DNA from: Sialis fuliginosa | Lineage: Eukaryota > Arthropoda > Insecta > Megaloptera > Sialidae | Direction of reading: 5' to 3' | DNA length: 64,000 nucleotides | Assembly (NCBI GenBank): GCA_961205875.1 | Contig: OY540821.1 | Span: 2,542,001-2,606,000 of the forward strand | In this document: positions 34,138 to 47,100 of the stretch, piece by piece | How the letters are laid out: each line of letters opens with the position of its first letter | How positions within the stretch are numbered: the first letter of the stretch is position 1 | The notes under the pieces: model-generated | What the model was told of the DNA's origin: nothing | The model's input: only the letters and a program-made list of their open reading frames with translations | The model's database searches: none | Program-made: the position numbers and the translations under genes

Positions 34138-35003
34138 TGTTGAGCACTTTGCGTATTTCACTTGATTTTAATTAAAATATATAAAACTTGTACCGATAAA
34201 ACGATAACTGATGACAACCCTGTCCACTGTCCACCACTGTCCAATTATCAAAATTCTTACCAACAGGAAGGACGAAAAATACACTAGATTTCTCTACACA
34301 TACTAAAATCCCTAAATTTAGAAAATTTAAATTTTTAGAAGCCAGAACGATTTTCTATTAGTAATTAAATTTAATTATATTAAACAGAATTAAATAACTC
34401 ATAAAAAATCATAAATATTGATCCTCATTCCATTCTATTTTAAATTCTGGTTGTTTATCGTTTTAGCATCCCAATTAATTTATAATGAATTTAAGTTTAT
34501 TATAATACGTATGATGATCGTTATTTAAAATAAGACAATCTAATTACATATATTTTCAATTTTTAATAGTTTTTCAATATTCTCTATTAAATAATGTTTA
34601 ATTTGATATAACTTATGTTTTAATTTTTGAAAAAACACTGATAGAATATTTAAAATAAATAATTATAAAAATTTAATATTTTCATTTTTGTGCAGATACT
34701 TTGCAGTCACATGTATTTAAACATTTTTTGACGTTTATTTGAATTTAGAATAATAGAAACCATTGATAAAAACAAATACAAATGTAAAAAATACTATAAA
34801 ATAATTTAGGACGCTAAAATTCTCAAGGTACATTAATAAAAAAAATTCAAAATTTTAAATTACTTTATTAAAGAAATGACAATAAGTATATTATTATCTG
34901 CAACGGAAATATAAACAATAATTAGTTGTAAATTCTTTTATCGATCATTATGAAGCTATATAAATATGTTTTATTTAATTTATTACTTTTTATATATAAA
35001 TGT
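34138..35003. promoter_or_regulatory. dynein 3'UTR and ZAD-C2H2 upstream region
   Basis: The 866 bp between the dynein stop codon and the ZAD-C2H2 ATG, both read leftward. It must hold the dynein 3'UTR and poly(A) site and the promoter of the zinc-finger gene. TACCGATAAAACGATAACTG near 34193 is the only non-AT-rich candidate block. I cannot assign a start site. Confidence 0.4.
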
Positions 35004-35171
35004 TCAGCGTAAAGGACTAGATGATAGCGAAGTCATACTAGATAAAGGTGTATTAATTGTGGTCGCCGAAAGGTTTAATTTATCTGGTTCTTCATCAGCT
35101 TGACTATTACGTAGCTCTTGCGTCGTGTACATAAATTTATTCCATTCGTCATGCCGTGGATGCGCAAAATT
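35004..35171 (-). CDS. sw: dynein IC last exon and stop
   Basis: Begins [13 protein letters not shown] after TTTTGTAG and runs through [14 protein letters not shown] to a Ser/Thr-rich end with stop TGA at 35004-35006. The frame continues directly from the 267-nt exon (DVAE then NFAHP). The extension past QADE is longer than in the Drosophila protein as I recall it. Confidence 0.9.
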   Translation of the reverse strand, partial: NFAHPRHDEWNKFMYTTQELRNSQADEEPDKLNLSATTINTPLSSMTSLSSSPLR

Positions 35172-38100
35172 CTACAAAAAAAAATTGTTATCATTTCTTT
35201 CCTTTGTACTTCCTTGAGTATTAAAACTAGAGGTGTACCAGAATTCCGGCTGGAACTCACGATATAGATTTAAAGTGAATATTTTAATGTCACTACTATT
35301 AGTATTATTTTTATATTATATTATTATCGACACTATAAATGTAATTACATTCTAATGAAAAGAACGTATGCTTACAAATAATCTAACAAAATTAATGCTA
35401 TACAAATAATTTAACGAAATTATAGCTATACAAATAGTTTTACGAAGCTGTAAAAATTGCAGAATATGTAGAAAACATAATTTTTATAATTTAATGTAAT
35501 ACCGTATAAATACAAATCTCCTAACCATAAAAATTGTAAGAGTTTAGACTTACACTTGTTTCAATAGCAATGCTATCATCATCAGAGTCCTAAAGACACA
35601 AACTTAAATCTAAATAATTACGTCTATTTATATACCTTAGAAACCACTGAACCAGAACTTATCCTGGAACGGTAATCGTTGACCGTGTTGGTCTGAGTCA
35701 TTACTTTAATAAGGTGAAAAGGTTAGACCATAGGGGTCCATTGTCGGAATTATATACTTTACCCTTATTTTTGAAAATCTCCATACTTTCATAGCAATCT
35801 AAATCTTTACTGTTAGAAACCACTTTCAATAGATTAAGATCCTGAATTCTGTGGTGATTTTCAAACATATGAGTAACTACACTGGACTTATTTAATCTTA
35901 AATGTTTTACATCGGCTATATGTTCTTTAAATCTTACATTGATGGCTCTTCTACTCTGACCAATGTAAGATTTATCACAATCTTTACAATTTATTTTGTA
36001 GATTCCTGATTTGTCCGTAGGTTCATCCTTGTCTTTGTCTGTTGTTTGGTATAGAACCAAGGTATATAAAGACAAGGTAGTCTCAACAATTCCTTGACCA
36101 ATCAGCGTTGGCGCGGGAATTGACGTCATCTCGGGGATGTATTCAAATGCTATAAATGTATAATAGAATATCAATTACACAAAATTCCTTTATTTATTCT
36201 TGTTTTCGTATTTTTTGGTATTTTAACAACACATACAATCAAAGAAGTACAAATTCGTCATTGCAAAATCATAAAAAAGCTGTCACAGAGAATTTGGTCA
36301 ATTCGGGAAGCGTCATTTTTACTATTCTTAAGTTGGCAATACGTTATGTGATTCTGACAGCTCTTTATGATTTTGCTATGTCGAATTTGTATTTATTTGA
36401 TTGTATGTGTTGTTAAAATATCAAAAAATACGAAAACAAGAATAAATAAAGGAATTTTGTGTAATTGATATTTTATTATAGATTTATAGTATTTGAATAC
36501 TTCCCCCAGATGACGTAAATTCCCGCGCCAACGTTGATTAGTCAAGGAATTATTGAGACTACCTTGTCTTTGTCTGTTGTTTGGTTTAGAACAATGTTAT
36601 ATTAATTTAAGATAATAATCTATGTATTTATATTTAAAATATAATAGTAGTGACGTTAAACGTGAATTCCGCTCGGAATTCCGGCACACCTCTAATTAAA
36701 ACATACTTCAGCCACGTCATACACCCATATCTTTCCTGTATCATCCCCTACAGTCACATGTAAGCCTGAAGGTGTCCACGACACTCTATTGAGAGCCGGA
36801 GACCCTTCGACTATGACCGACGCTGATGGCACTTCCGTGTCTTGATTGAGATTCCACAAATCTAAACGTCCAGCCCCGTCTACTGCCGCAAATAGCGCAG
36901 GGTGTATCGGGGACCAAGCTACATCTAATACGTAATCACCGTTATCTTCAAATGAATACAATGGTTTCGTTTCCTGTTATCAAAAAATATAATATGAATA
37001 AATTTTTAGCCATTTATTGACGTAAATAGAGTTTAGTGTTTCAGGAATTTCAGAAACTTGATATAATGTGCAGAGATCAGTTTTGCGTGCTACCGTAAAT
37101 TTAAAATCAGTATATCAAATTATAGATCTTGATTAGATCTACGAGGTACAAGTAAAAATCAAAACATTTATCCAGTTTTAATGACTGATAAATTTAATAT
37201 TATAAAAAAACAACAAAAAAATTTAATTTTATATTTCCACGATTGCGCTTGTAAATATTAATTAATTGAATTGAAAAAGAAAATAACAGTATATAATAAT
37301 ATATTCTCTATGACTTTACGTCTTTCATTTTTTTATTAGTTTTTTAAATTTAATAAAAAAATAAAAAGTACATATTTCCACGATTTTGCTTGTAAATATT
37401 AATTAATTGAATTGAAAAAAAAAAATAACACCATATTAGAATATATTCTCTACGTAGTAATGTGTTTAATTTTTTGATTAAAATTTTTTAAATTAAATAA
37501 AAAAATAAAAAGTAAATTTCGTATTTCCACGATTTCGCTTGTAATGAATTGTTCTTATGTTCGTACAAATCATAAGAAATAACTATATTATACAATACTA
37601 GTTATATATTTCTTTATTTAGACTAAGTTTACGGCAACATTTTATGTCCATTTTACATATATTCAAACGTTTCTGTGTAACAAAGATGTATCAATCCATC
37701 TGAGTTTTATTTAACCCCACTTCTACGTATTCACGTCAATCCCTCGACTGTGCATCCCGACACAGTCACACCCATTTTTTAACACAACTATTACCTTCAA
37801 GCTCCACAATTTAATCGTCCAGTCCATAGACGAAGTAAGAAACAGGTGCGAGAAATCTATACCACCCTGAACTGCATTACTAGAAATACCGGTAATGGGT
37901 CCTTGATGTCCCTCGTAAGCGTCTGTGATTCCCGCCTTGTTTCCGTGGCGACATGCCGAGTATGCTATACCCTCTTCGCTACCGACAACAAAGTTATTCA
38001 CGTCGGAATGTGGAAAAGCAAGACTCGTGACTGCCACGGACTTGCTCTGTTGTCTGTGGAGTTCTAGAGTTTCTTGGGGCTGGGATAACATGTCCAGAGA

Positions 38101-41100
38101 CCAAGAGCAGAGTCTGCCGTCTGTTGATATGCTGATCAAATTGTGTGCATTTTGAGTTCCGACGACTGTCATTGAATATACGGGATGCTGTTGAATAATT
38201 AAATTATTAAGTTTTAATTAAGGTTATTGGCCTAACATCCCGTAAGTTGTGAACTATCCATATTGCTTTCAATAAAAAAAAGAATTGATTTCAAAAAATT
38301 TAGTTTTTAATTTATATGCAGAACACATGTAGTCCAGGCTGAACTGATTTTAATGGGGTTTTCATCAAAAGATAAATAATTATTCAGAGCAGGTGCTCGG
38401 CTATTATTTTTTTAATATTTCTGGTTCTATGAAACAATTGAATTGGTTTAATTAAAATAAAAAAAAACTCAACAATAAGATTTTAGTGCTACCATTTGCC
38501 AAAGAATTGAAAAATTTTACTTTTTTATGGTGAGGATCGATTATATAAGTCTTTGAGAACACATACAAACAGTTTTACAAAAATAAAGTTTTACTTTTAT
38601 TGTTAATCAAAGACAAACATGATTCCATTATTAACAATTTAATACAACAAAAACAATTGAAGATATCAGGTCCTAATTTTCAGTGATTGTTCTATACTAG
38701 AGAATGTTTATTTTCCCAAGGGTATCAACATAAAAAACGTTAAACTTTATTAGTTATTACAGCTTAAAAAATGTTTGTTTTCAGCCATTTTAATCAGCGT
38801 AGCTCTGGCGAGTTCTCTCATTTACCGTGTATTAAAATAATATTCAATTATTCAAAAACCATACGTCCAATATTATTAGTAAAATATATGTGCTATCCAT
38901 AAATAGATAGACTTTTATCTATACATTGCTCGAATAACCTTAAATCACCAACCGAGCAAAACTTACAGTATGAGCAGTCGCAGAAAGTGGCGTCCTCTGT
39001 ATTGGTGTCCTTTTCTGCACCCTATAGTCCCAAAGTACGATCTGGCCTGAATACGTCCCACCCAATACCAGATTCGGGTGGAATTTTGCAAACGTCGAGC
39101 ACATCACCGGAGACTGACAGTGAAAGATATACTCAGGTGTAGTTTTCTTGAATTTTGTATTCCATATAAGACACACACCGTCTGGATCATTTGGGCTGAC
39201 TTCGTTATTGTTGTAACTGGCCAGTAGAAGCTCAGGATATTGCGGTGACCAATCAAGGGATGTTACACATCTATTTCTCGACCAACGTTCGTTTATAAAA
39301 TACCGATTAAGAGAAAGGCGATGCAGGGATTTTTCATCTCTATAAAAATATATTCAGAAAATAAATTTTTATTAATATATTGACTGCTACTTTTGTATAA
39401 ATTAGAAATTTCCTAATAAATTACATAAATAAAAAATCACTTTTCAGGTCAACCTTGAGGATTTTCATAAATTTACAATATGTTATAAAGACTTTTGTAA
39501 GGATATGTTCCAGCATAATTTAATTTTTGTAACTATTTATAAAAAAGTTATAACATTGAATTTTTTAGCAATTTTTTTTAATGCCTAAAATCTTAAAAAA
39601 TGTGCATTTTACGCAAAATTATCAAGATAACTTTTTGATCGACAAAATGTAGGATTATATAAAAAAAATCTTTTTGAGACCAAATATTAATTAGTCTATA
39701 TTTTTTATAAAAAGTAAAAAAATGAAAATTTTAACAAATACTCATGCTTCGATTTTTTTGAAAAAAATATGGTATAGTTTATTTTATTCTGAAGATGCTA
39801 TATGGCTAGTTAATTTACTCTTAATAGTTTTTAAGACATACATTTTTAAGTGCAGCGCCGAGCGACGCACCCATATAGGAAACTCAGACTAGCATTCGGA
39901 TTGCACTTAAAAATTTATATCTTAAAAAGTATTAAGAGTAAACTCAAGGTATATAAAGACAAGGTAGTCTCAACAATTCCTTGACCAATCAGCGTTGGCG
40001 CGGGAATTGACGTCACCTGGGGGATCTATTCAAATGCTATAAATGTATAATAGAATATCAATTACACAAAATTCCTGTATTTATTCTTGTTTTCGTATTT
40101 TTTGATATTTTAACAATACATACAATCAAAAAATACAAATTCGACATTGCAAAATCATAAAAAAGCTGTCACAGACATTTTGGTCTATTCATTTTTACTG
40201 TTCTTAAGTTGGCAATACGTTATGTGATTCTGACAACTTTTTATAATTTGCAATGTCGAATTTGTATTTATTTGATTGTATGTGTTATTAAAATATCAAA
40301 AAATACGAAAACAAGAATAAATAAAAGAATTTTGTGTAATTGATATTCTATTATACAATTATAGCATTTGAATACATCCCTCAAGTGACGTCAATTCCCG
40401 CGCGGCCGCTGATTGGTCAAGGAGCTCTTGAGACTACCTTGTCTTTATATACCTTGGAGTAAACTAACTAGCCAAACGGCATTATCTTCAGAATTAAATA
40501 AGCTATAACATACATATTTTTTTCAAAAAAATCAAAACATGAGTATTTGTTAAAATTTTCATTTTTTTTTACTTTTTATAAAAATTATAGACTAATTAAT
40601 ATTTTGTCTCAAAAAGATTTGCAAGCACTCTCAAATGAGATATCAAACTTATATGACAGTTCTTTTGGAGTTTGTTAAAGACTTTGACAAGTTTCGCACA
40701 CGCGTTGTAAGTAAACACCAACGGTATTAAAACAGTGGTGATATTATGAAAATTATTTTGTATGGTCAAAGATGCCAACTGTGTTACAATTAGTTGAATT
40801 AAATTCCATTGTTAATCCATAGATACTAGTACGGAATTAATACCCCATTTGAGAGTGCTTGCAAGCTAGCAAATTTTGCGAATTCCTTTATAGTATCGGA
40901 CATTAAAAATCTAATTTGTTTTGGTCTATATTCTATATATTTACGTACAAATTATCATCAGAATCTGGTCCTCCTGTATAATCTACATAGATATCGATAT
41001 ATTCACTTAAGGCTCTCTCCATAATACGTCCAGTCTTATCAAGGAATCTTTGAAAATCTTCCGACAGAATAATCATCTGTTTTTCTTCTTCACTCAGCTC

Positions 41101-44100
41101 ACGGACTAGAAAAATAGTTAACTATCATGAAAATCATCAGTAAAATTAAATAACATAAAATTTCAAAAACCAGATAGAGTAATCCGGAAATTTTTGGCAT
41201 ACCTTTTTTATTACTTAATTGTAAAGATTAGGCTAAAAAAATAATAATAGCATTGAACTATTGTATAAACTTTTGATTATTGGGTTTTATTCCGCGTTAA
41301 ACTATATGGTCACTTGACGTTTCGACCAACATCTCCTGGTCTTCTTCAGAAGTACTCAACACTTCACTTCTGAAGAAGATCACGAAATGTTGGTCGAAAC
41401 ATCAAGTGACAATATAATTTAACGCGGAATAAAACCCAATAATCAAATGTTTATACAATTGAAGAACCATGAAAGTCTACGTTACAAAAAGCATTAAACT
41501 AATTATTTGCTCAATTTTAAATTATTCAATATTAAAAGTCGTAAAAATCAATTCACATTTATAAACGCGACGTGATTGGTTGAAGTATTTGTGACGTCAT
41601 TAACCTTGTTCTGTTCAGCTGTCAATGTTGTTTGTATACAAAGTTTAAACGCATGAGTTATAAAAACTATATTAAACAGCGGTTCTTAAACTTATGTAGT
41701 CTAGGGACTCCCTTTTGAACAATTACTTTTTTATGATGATCTTACGTGTCTCCTATTTCAAAAAAAAAATACTTATTTCTGCAGAAAATAAAGGTTTAAT
41801 CTCAAAAATTGACTCTTTTAAAACTAATTTTTTTTAATGACTCCTTGTCAACAATAATAAATATTTGTTCTATCGCTAACATTTCTCGGTTTTACTTTTG
41901 GTAACAGAAAACTGAGCAAATTGATAATTTTAAACCACAAAATAATTTATAAACAGTGCAGATGTTAATGAAACAAAAATGATGTTTACTTAGCCGTGAT
42001 GTCATTCACTCTGACTGGTGTTTTATCTAACATGGCGGATTGCTGTATTTTTTGTTTTTATTTTAACAAAAATCATATTAATCTCGCTTTTAATATAAAA
42101 ATAAATACATTTTTTAGAATCTTCTTAACTTATTTCATTATTTAAAATCATAATTTCAGTGATACTTTATTACTGGCATCATGCCTACTATTAAATTTGA
42201 TATTTTGTGGCCAGGATAAACTTTTGGAGTATGAAAAAATGTTCTACAATGTTTCTTTTTTTCACTAGATTACATTAAAGAGGTTTTTAGTGGTTTTCAT
42301 TTTTGATCGGATTACTCTATTATTAATATTATATAATATACCTTCTTTCGCTTCAGGTTTAGCCAGTTGCTGCTCCACTGCCGTGACTGCCGGCTGCACC
42401 TCTTTGACCTGGGGCAATCCATGGGGCAAGATCCCCGGTGGTAGTTTGCTTGCGAAACCGTCCATATGCGGAAGAGAGCTGCCGTCCTCATCTTCGGCTT
42501 GACCATCATCATAAGTCAAAACTGTGGTAAATAACGTGTCATTCCACAACCATGCACCATGCACATTACAGCAGTATCAAAAGCGTATCTATTCACAGCT
42601 ATTTACCAGGGCCATATTTTACCAATCAGGCCTGTCAAATTTTTAGGCCCTATGTAAAATTTTAAATATCTTAATTTATCCTAAAAACTGCTAGGTATAA
42701 AAGACTGTAAAATTTTGAAGAAATAAAAATCAAACATCTTGTAGGTCTTAATCTGGCCCTGTTATTTATGTGTTTTTAATATAGTTTTATTGACTTTATG
42801 TGTGTTTTTTTGTGTACTAGCGCAGGGGTTAGTTTAATAATTTAATAATTACATTAGATATTTTTTAACATTTTAAATTAATAAAATTTCTATGTATACA
42901 GGGTGGGGCATTTAAACTGTTACAGATTACTATCTCAGAACCATTGCATATTTGAAATTGTTTGATGTGAGGGGGTAATCAAATAGTAATATTTATTTAT
43001 TATTTTAACGTGGCCTTCAAGGATATGTAAAGGTCAACATCATTTTTTTAAATAGTAACCTATAATTTATATTTAGTAATCTTATTCTAGGTGAAAAAAC
43101 ATGAATCTTTCAATGAAAACTTTTATTTGAATGACCTAAACTTTATACGATATCTAACAAAATTATTTCGAGATTTTGAACATTCAATTTTTTGTTTACT
43201 CAGAAATCATTAATTTTAGAGAAAAAGTTCAAAATACAAAAAAATACTTATTTTGGTCATTTACATTTACATTTCGTATTTTTTTTTGTTTTTGCTAAAA
43301 TAATATAAATAGAAAAAGTTTTTTTAATTTTTAAAATAATTCCCCAAGCTTTCCTAGACCAAAATAAACATTTTTTGTATCTCGTACATATTTTATAAAG
43401 TTTATGTTTTCTGAGTAAAAAGTTATTAAAATTATTTTGTTAAATATCTTGGAAAGCTTAGGTTGTTCCAAAAAAAGGTTTTCAATGAAAGATTCATGTT
43501 TTTTCACGCAAAGAAGATTACTAAATAAAAACTATAGGTTATTATTTAAAAAAATGATGTTGACCTTAAAATATCCATGAAAACCACGTTAAAATAACAA
43601 ATAAATATTACTATTCGATTACCCCCTCACAACGAAACATTTTTTGCTTTGAACATTATTTTCAAATATGTGATGATTCTGAGATAATAATCTGTAACAC
43701 TTTAAATGCCCCACCTCGTATATTTCAAGTTCTTTAATGTATTATTTACAATAATTATAAACGATTAATTTAAATTTTATGGTTTAGTTTTTGATTTAAT
43801 TAATTTTGATTTAAAAACTTAACAATAATTCTTATAATTAAATAATCGAACACTATTCTAATAAATATTTTAATTTAGATATCGCTGTTCTGGTTAAATC
43901 TAATTTATTGTTAATGAATGAATATAACTGTTATTGAATAAATTATTTAACAGTGATGTTAAAGTGTTTTTGTAATACATTAATAATTTTTAACATATCG
44001 TCACCAACTCTCCACCAATTTTTCTTAAATATCTTAATATATTTAACGATTCCTTTTCACAGCTTAGAATTAAAAATGTAGTTGTATTATATACAAATAG

Positions 44101-47100
44101 GTAGTTAATAAATAAATAAAAATAAAATGTCAATTATTTTATACAAATATATCTAATAATGAAATAATATTTAAATATAGAATTGCCACTACTTTCAAAT
44201 ATTTGTAGGAATAAAATATTCAAAATAAAAAAAATGTACAAATATGTATATTAGGGTGTTTTTTTATTTTTATTTTTTCGGTCCCGCACGCCTATGTTTT
44301 AGCTTTGCATCAAAAGTTAATTGTCCCAAAATTTCAGACTCATAGATCAAACCTGTGGACGGCGCAAACCGAGTCTTGGGAAAAATTACTTTTTTACTTA
44401 CGGGTGAATATCTCGTTGAAAAAATTTTTTTTTAAATTTCTCAGGGGAATATTTTGTAGAGAATTAAGTGCTCAATTCATAAATCCAATAAATTTTAAGA
44501 AATGTTTGTTTAAAAATTATCATAAAAATTGGATTTTATTTTTTATGATAATGTTTAATCGAACATATCTTTAAAAATACTCGATCTATGTTTTGAGCAA
44601 TTGGGATCTTTTTTGTAAGAAATTTAATTCTCTATGATATGCTGCTGTAAGAAATTAAAATAAATAAATTTTTCAACGTGATATTCACGCATAAGTAAAA
44701 AAGTAAGTTTTCCCATGTTAATCAAATGGGAAAAAGACTCGGTTTGCGTCGTCCACAGGTTTGATCTACATATGAGTAATTTTGGGACAGTTAACTTTTG
44801 ATCCAAAGCTAAAACATAGGCCTGTGGGACCGAAAAAAAAAAAAAAAAAAAAAAAAAAAACACCCTAATTATTTTATAAAAGAAATAAAACAGGGTAACA
44901 TTCAATTACTCTATTTCATTTAAGAATGTAGTGGTCGCTGTGGTTTTTGACGGTAAAATGCACGATTCGTACCACCAAAATCCCGGCAACCACTGCATTC
45001 TTAAATGAAATAGAGTATAGTTTAATCTAACCAACCTTTCGATGATATTATTTTTCTTCACTTTCCTATAAATAAATTCTTTGCAGTTTAAATAGGCGAG
45101 CGGATTACTCCTATTTCAAGTACACTAACCGATAACCAACGTTCTAGTAACTAAAAATGATTTTATTAATATTTACTTTTGCTTCCTCGCAATATCGAAG
45201 ATACGAGAAGCTATGTGATCGTTTCAGATTGAGATAAAAAAAATGTTTTCCGATTTCAAAATTTTAAATTGATTTATCCGTTTCACGTCAACGCAAACAC
45301 TTTTCGTTCCGTATCTGTCTGTCTGTCCGTCTGTCTGTCCCCTGAATCATTGTCACGCGCATAACTCATGAACCACTGAACCGATATTATTGAAACTTGG
45401 TCGGATGGTTGGGTCTGGCTTGAGGACGGTCCCATTTCAAAATCATCAAAATCGTATATTTATATTATATTTTATTTTATTTAAATTATATTTTTTCAAG
45501 ATATCTCAAGAACGACACATTATGTTACGTGAAAATTTTATAGAATATTTTTTGTATAGCATTAAAAATCCTATAATATGGGTCTACAATGTTTGTTGTA
45601 AAATTCCCTTACACAGATTTATCTCAATTTATTTTAAAAATTCGTGTTTTGTTTTTCTAAATTGATATTTGATTGGATATATTAAATGTCATTTTGACGT
45701 TTTAAATGTCATTTTGACATTTGCATTTTAGATTTAGATTGAAATTTTCAAAAAATTAAAAATATATGTATGGAAAAATATTCAGGTGTTAATTAAAATA
45801 AACATAATAAAAACATAATTTGTTCATATGTGGCCGCGGGCCGCACATAAGAGCGTCGCGGGTTGGCCAGCCCTGCACTAGAACGTTGGTGGTCTGTTAG
45901 TGTATTCGAAATAGGAGTAATCCGCTCGCCTAAAAGTTTACAAATATATTTTGGGCAACTCTACTGACAATGAATACATATATATATATATTTGATAAAA
46001 AATAATGACATAGATGCTACGTACAACATTTTCCAATGAATACAACAGTGCTACTCAAACTATAAGATTTAGAGAACACCACTTTTAATGATTTTAAAAT
46101 GCATACATATTCAAAAATACTAAACCCAGCTATGGATGAATAAATGATTTAAAATGTAAAACTAAAAACTACACGGTAATTAGATTAAAATTCGCCAAAT
46201 AGAAGAAAAAAATTATAAAGTTTTGATACTTTGTCCACGAACTCTCAGTAATGTTCGGAATAAGAGCCCGAAAAGTTCCCACCTAATTCGTGGATGGAAC
46301 ATCCCCTTTCACGTGAAAAACAACCTCCGTTGTGGAATTTATTCCAGTTTTTCCCGTTTTTCATCCGAACCGCCGTTCGGAGAAAAAAATATTACAGGAA
46401 TTAAAGATTCTACATAAAATTCTACGTAAAAAATGTCATGTGCACTATTCGGTTAATTCCCAGCCTACTCTCGCAATCGTTGCTCAAAGTGATAAATTTT
46501 CGGGCTCTTATTTCAAACCCTACTAAGAGTTCGTGGACAAAGTATCAAAACTTTATGAATTTGTTCTTCTAAAATATCTAATTTACTTGGACTAATATTT
46601 TTTTTTCCAGTTAACATTTTGTCCAAACTACGATACCGAAATTTTCAACACATTAAAATTTATTTTATAAAAAAAAAATCAAAGGAAAATGATACAAGCA
46701 TTCTTGAATCAGAACTAAAGAACATGGGGCTAATTGTAATATCAAGATATTAGAATAGTTTGCAGTTTAACAAAAAAAACTTTCAGAAGTCAACTTAAAA
46801 AAAACATCTACCAAGTAAATGCGCAGTGCTTCTTCGTGCCAAATTCACCAAAGTTAGTTAATTATTGAATTATTTAAATAAAAACCGATAAAGTGCTCAG
46901 ATAAATTGCATAGCATTGGTTAACCATTTAATTTTTAAATAATTTTACTAAAAGATATTAGTTCGAATTTTTTTAGTAAAATTGTATGAAAATTAAATGG
47001 TTAACCAATGCCAGGCAATTTATCTGAATATTTTATCTGTTTTTATATAAATTGTTCAATTTGGTGAATTCAGCACGAGGAAGCACTGTGCATTTACTTG

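Larger units (their letters stand above)
35220..36702. mobile_element. hAT element in last dynein intron, TAGAGGTGTRCC family
   Basis: The body is 35228-36694. The left end TAGAGGTGTACCAGAATTCC mirrors GGAATTCCGGCACACCTCTA at the right. The 8-bp duplication ATTAAAAC is perfect at 35220-35227 and 36695-36702. Removing it leaves a 60-bp intron. Inside sit a Penelope-like relic and a MULE-like fold-back. No hAT transposase is visible. Confidence 0.9.

Noticed and set aside
44833-44860. Run of about 28 A, possible poly(A) tail of a retrotransposon or retrocopy
   Set aside because: The opposite end has the matching T-rich terminal repeat (TTAGGGTGTTTTTTT), so the run is part of a fold-back terminus.
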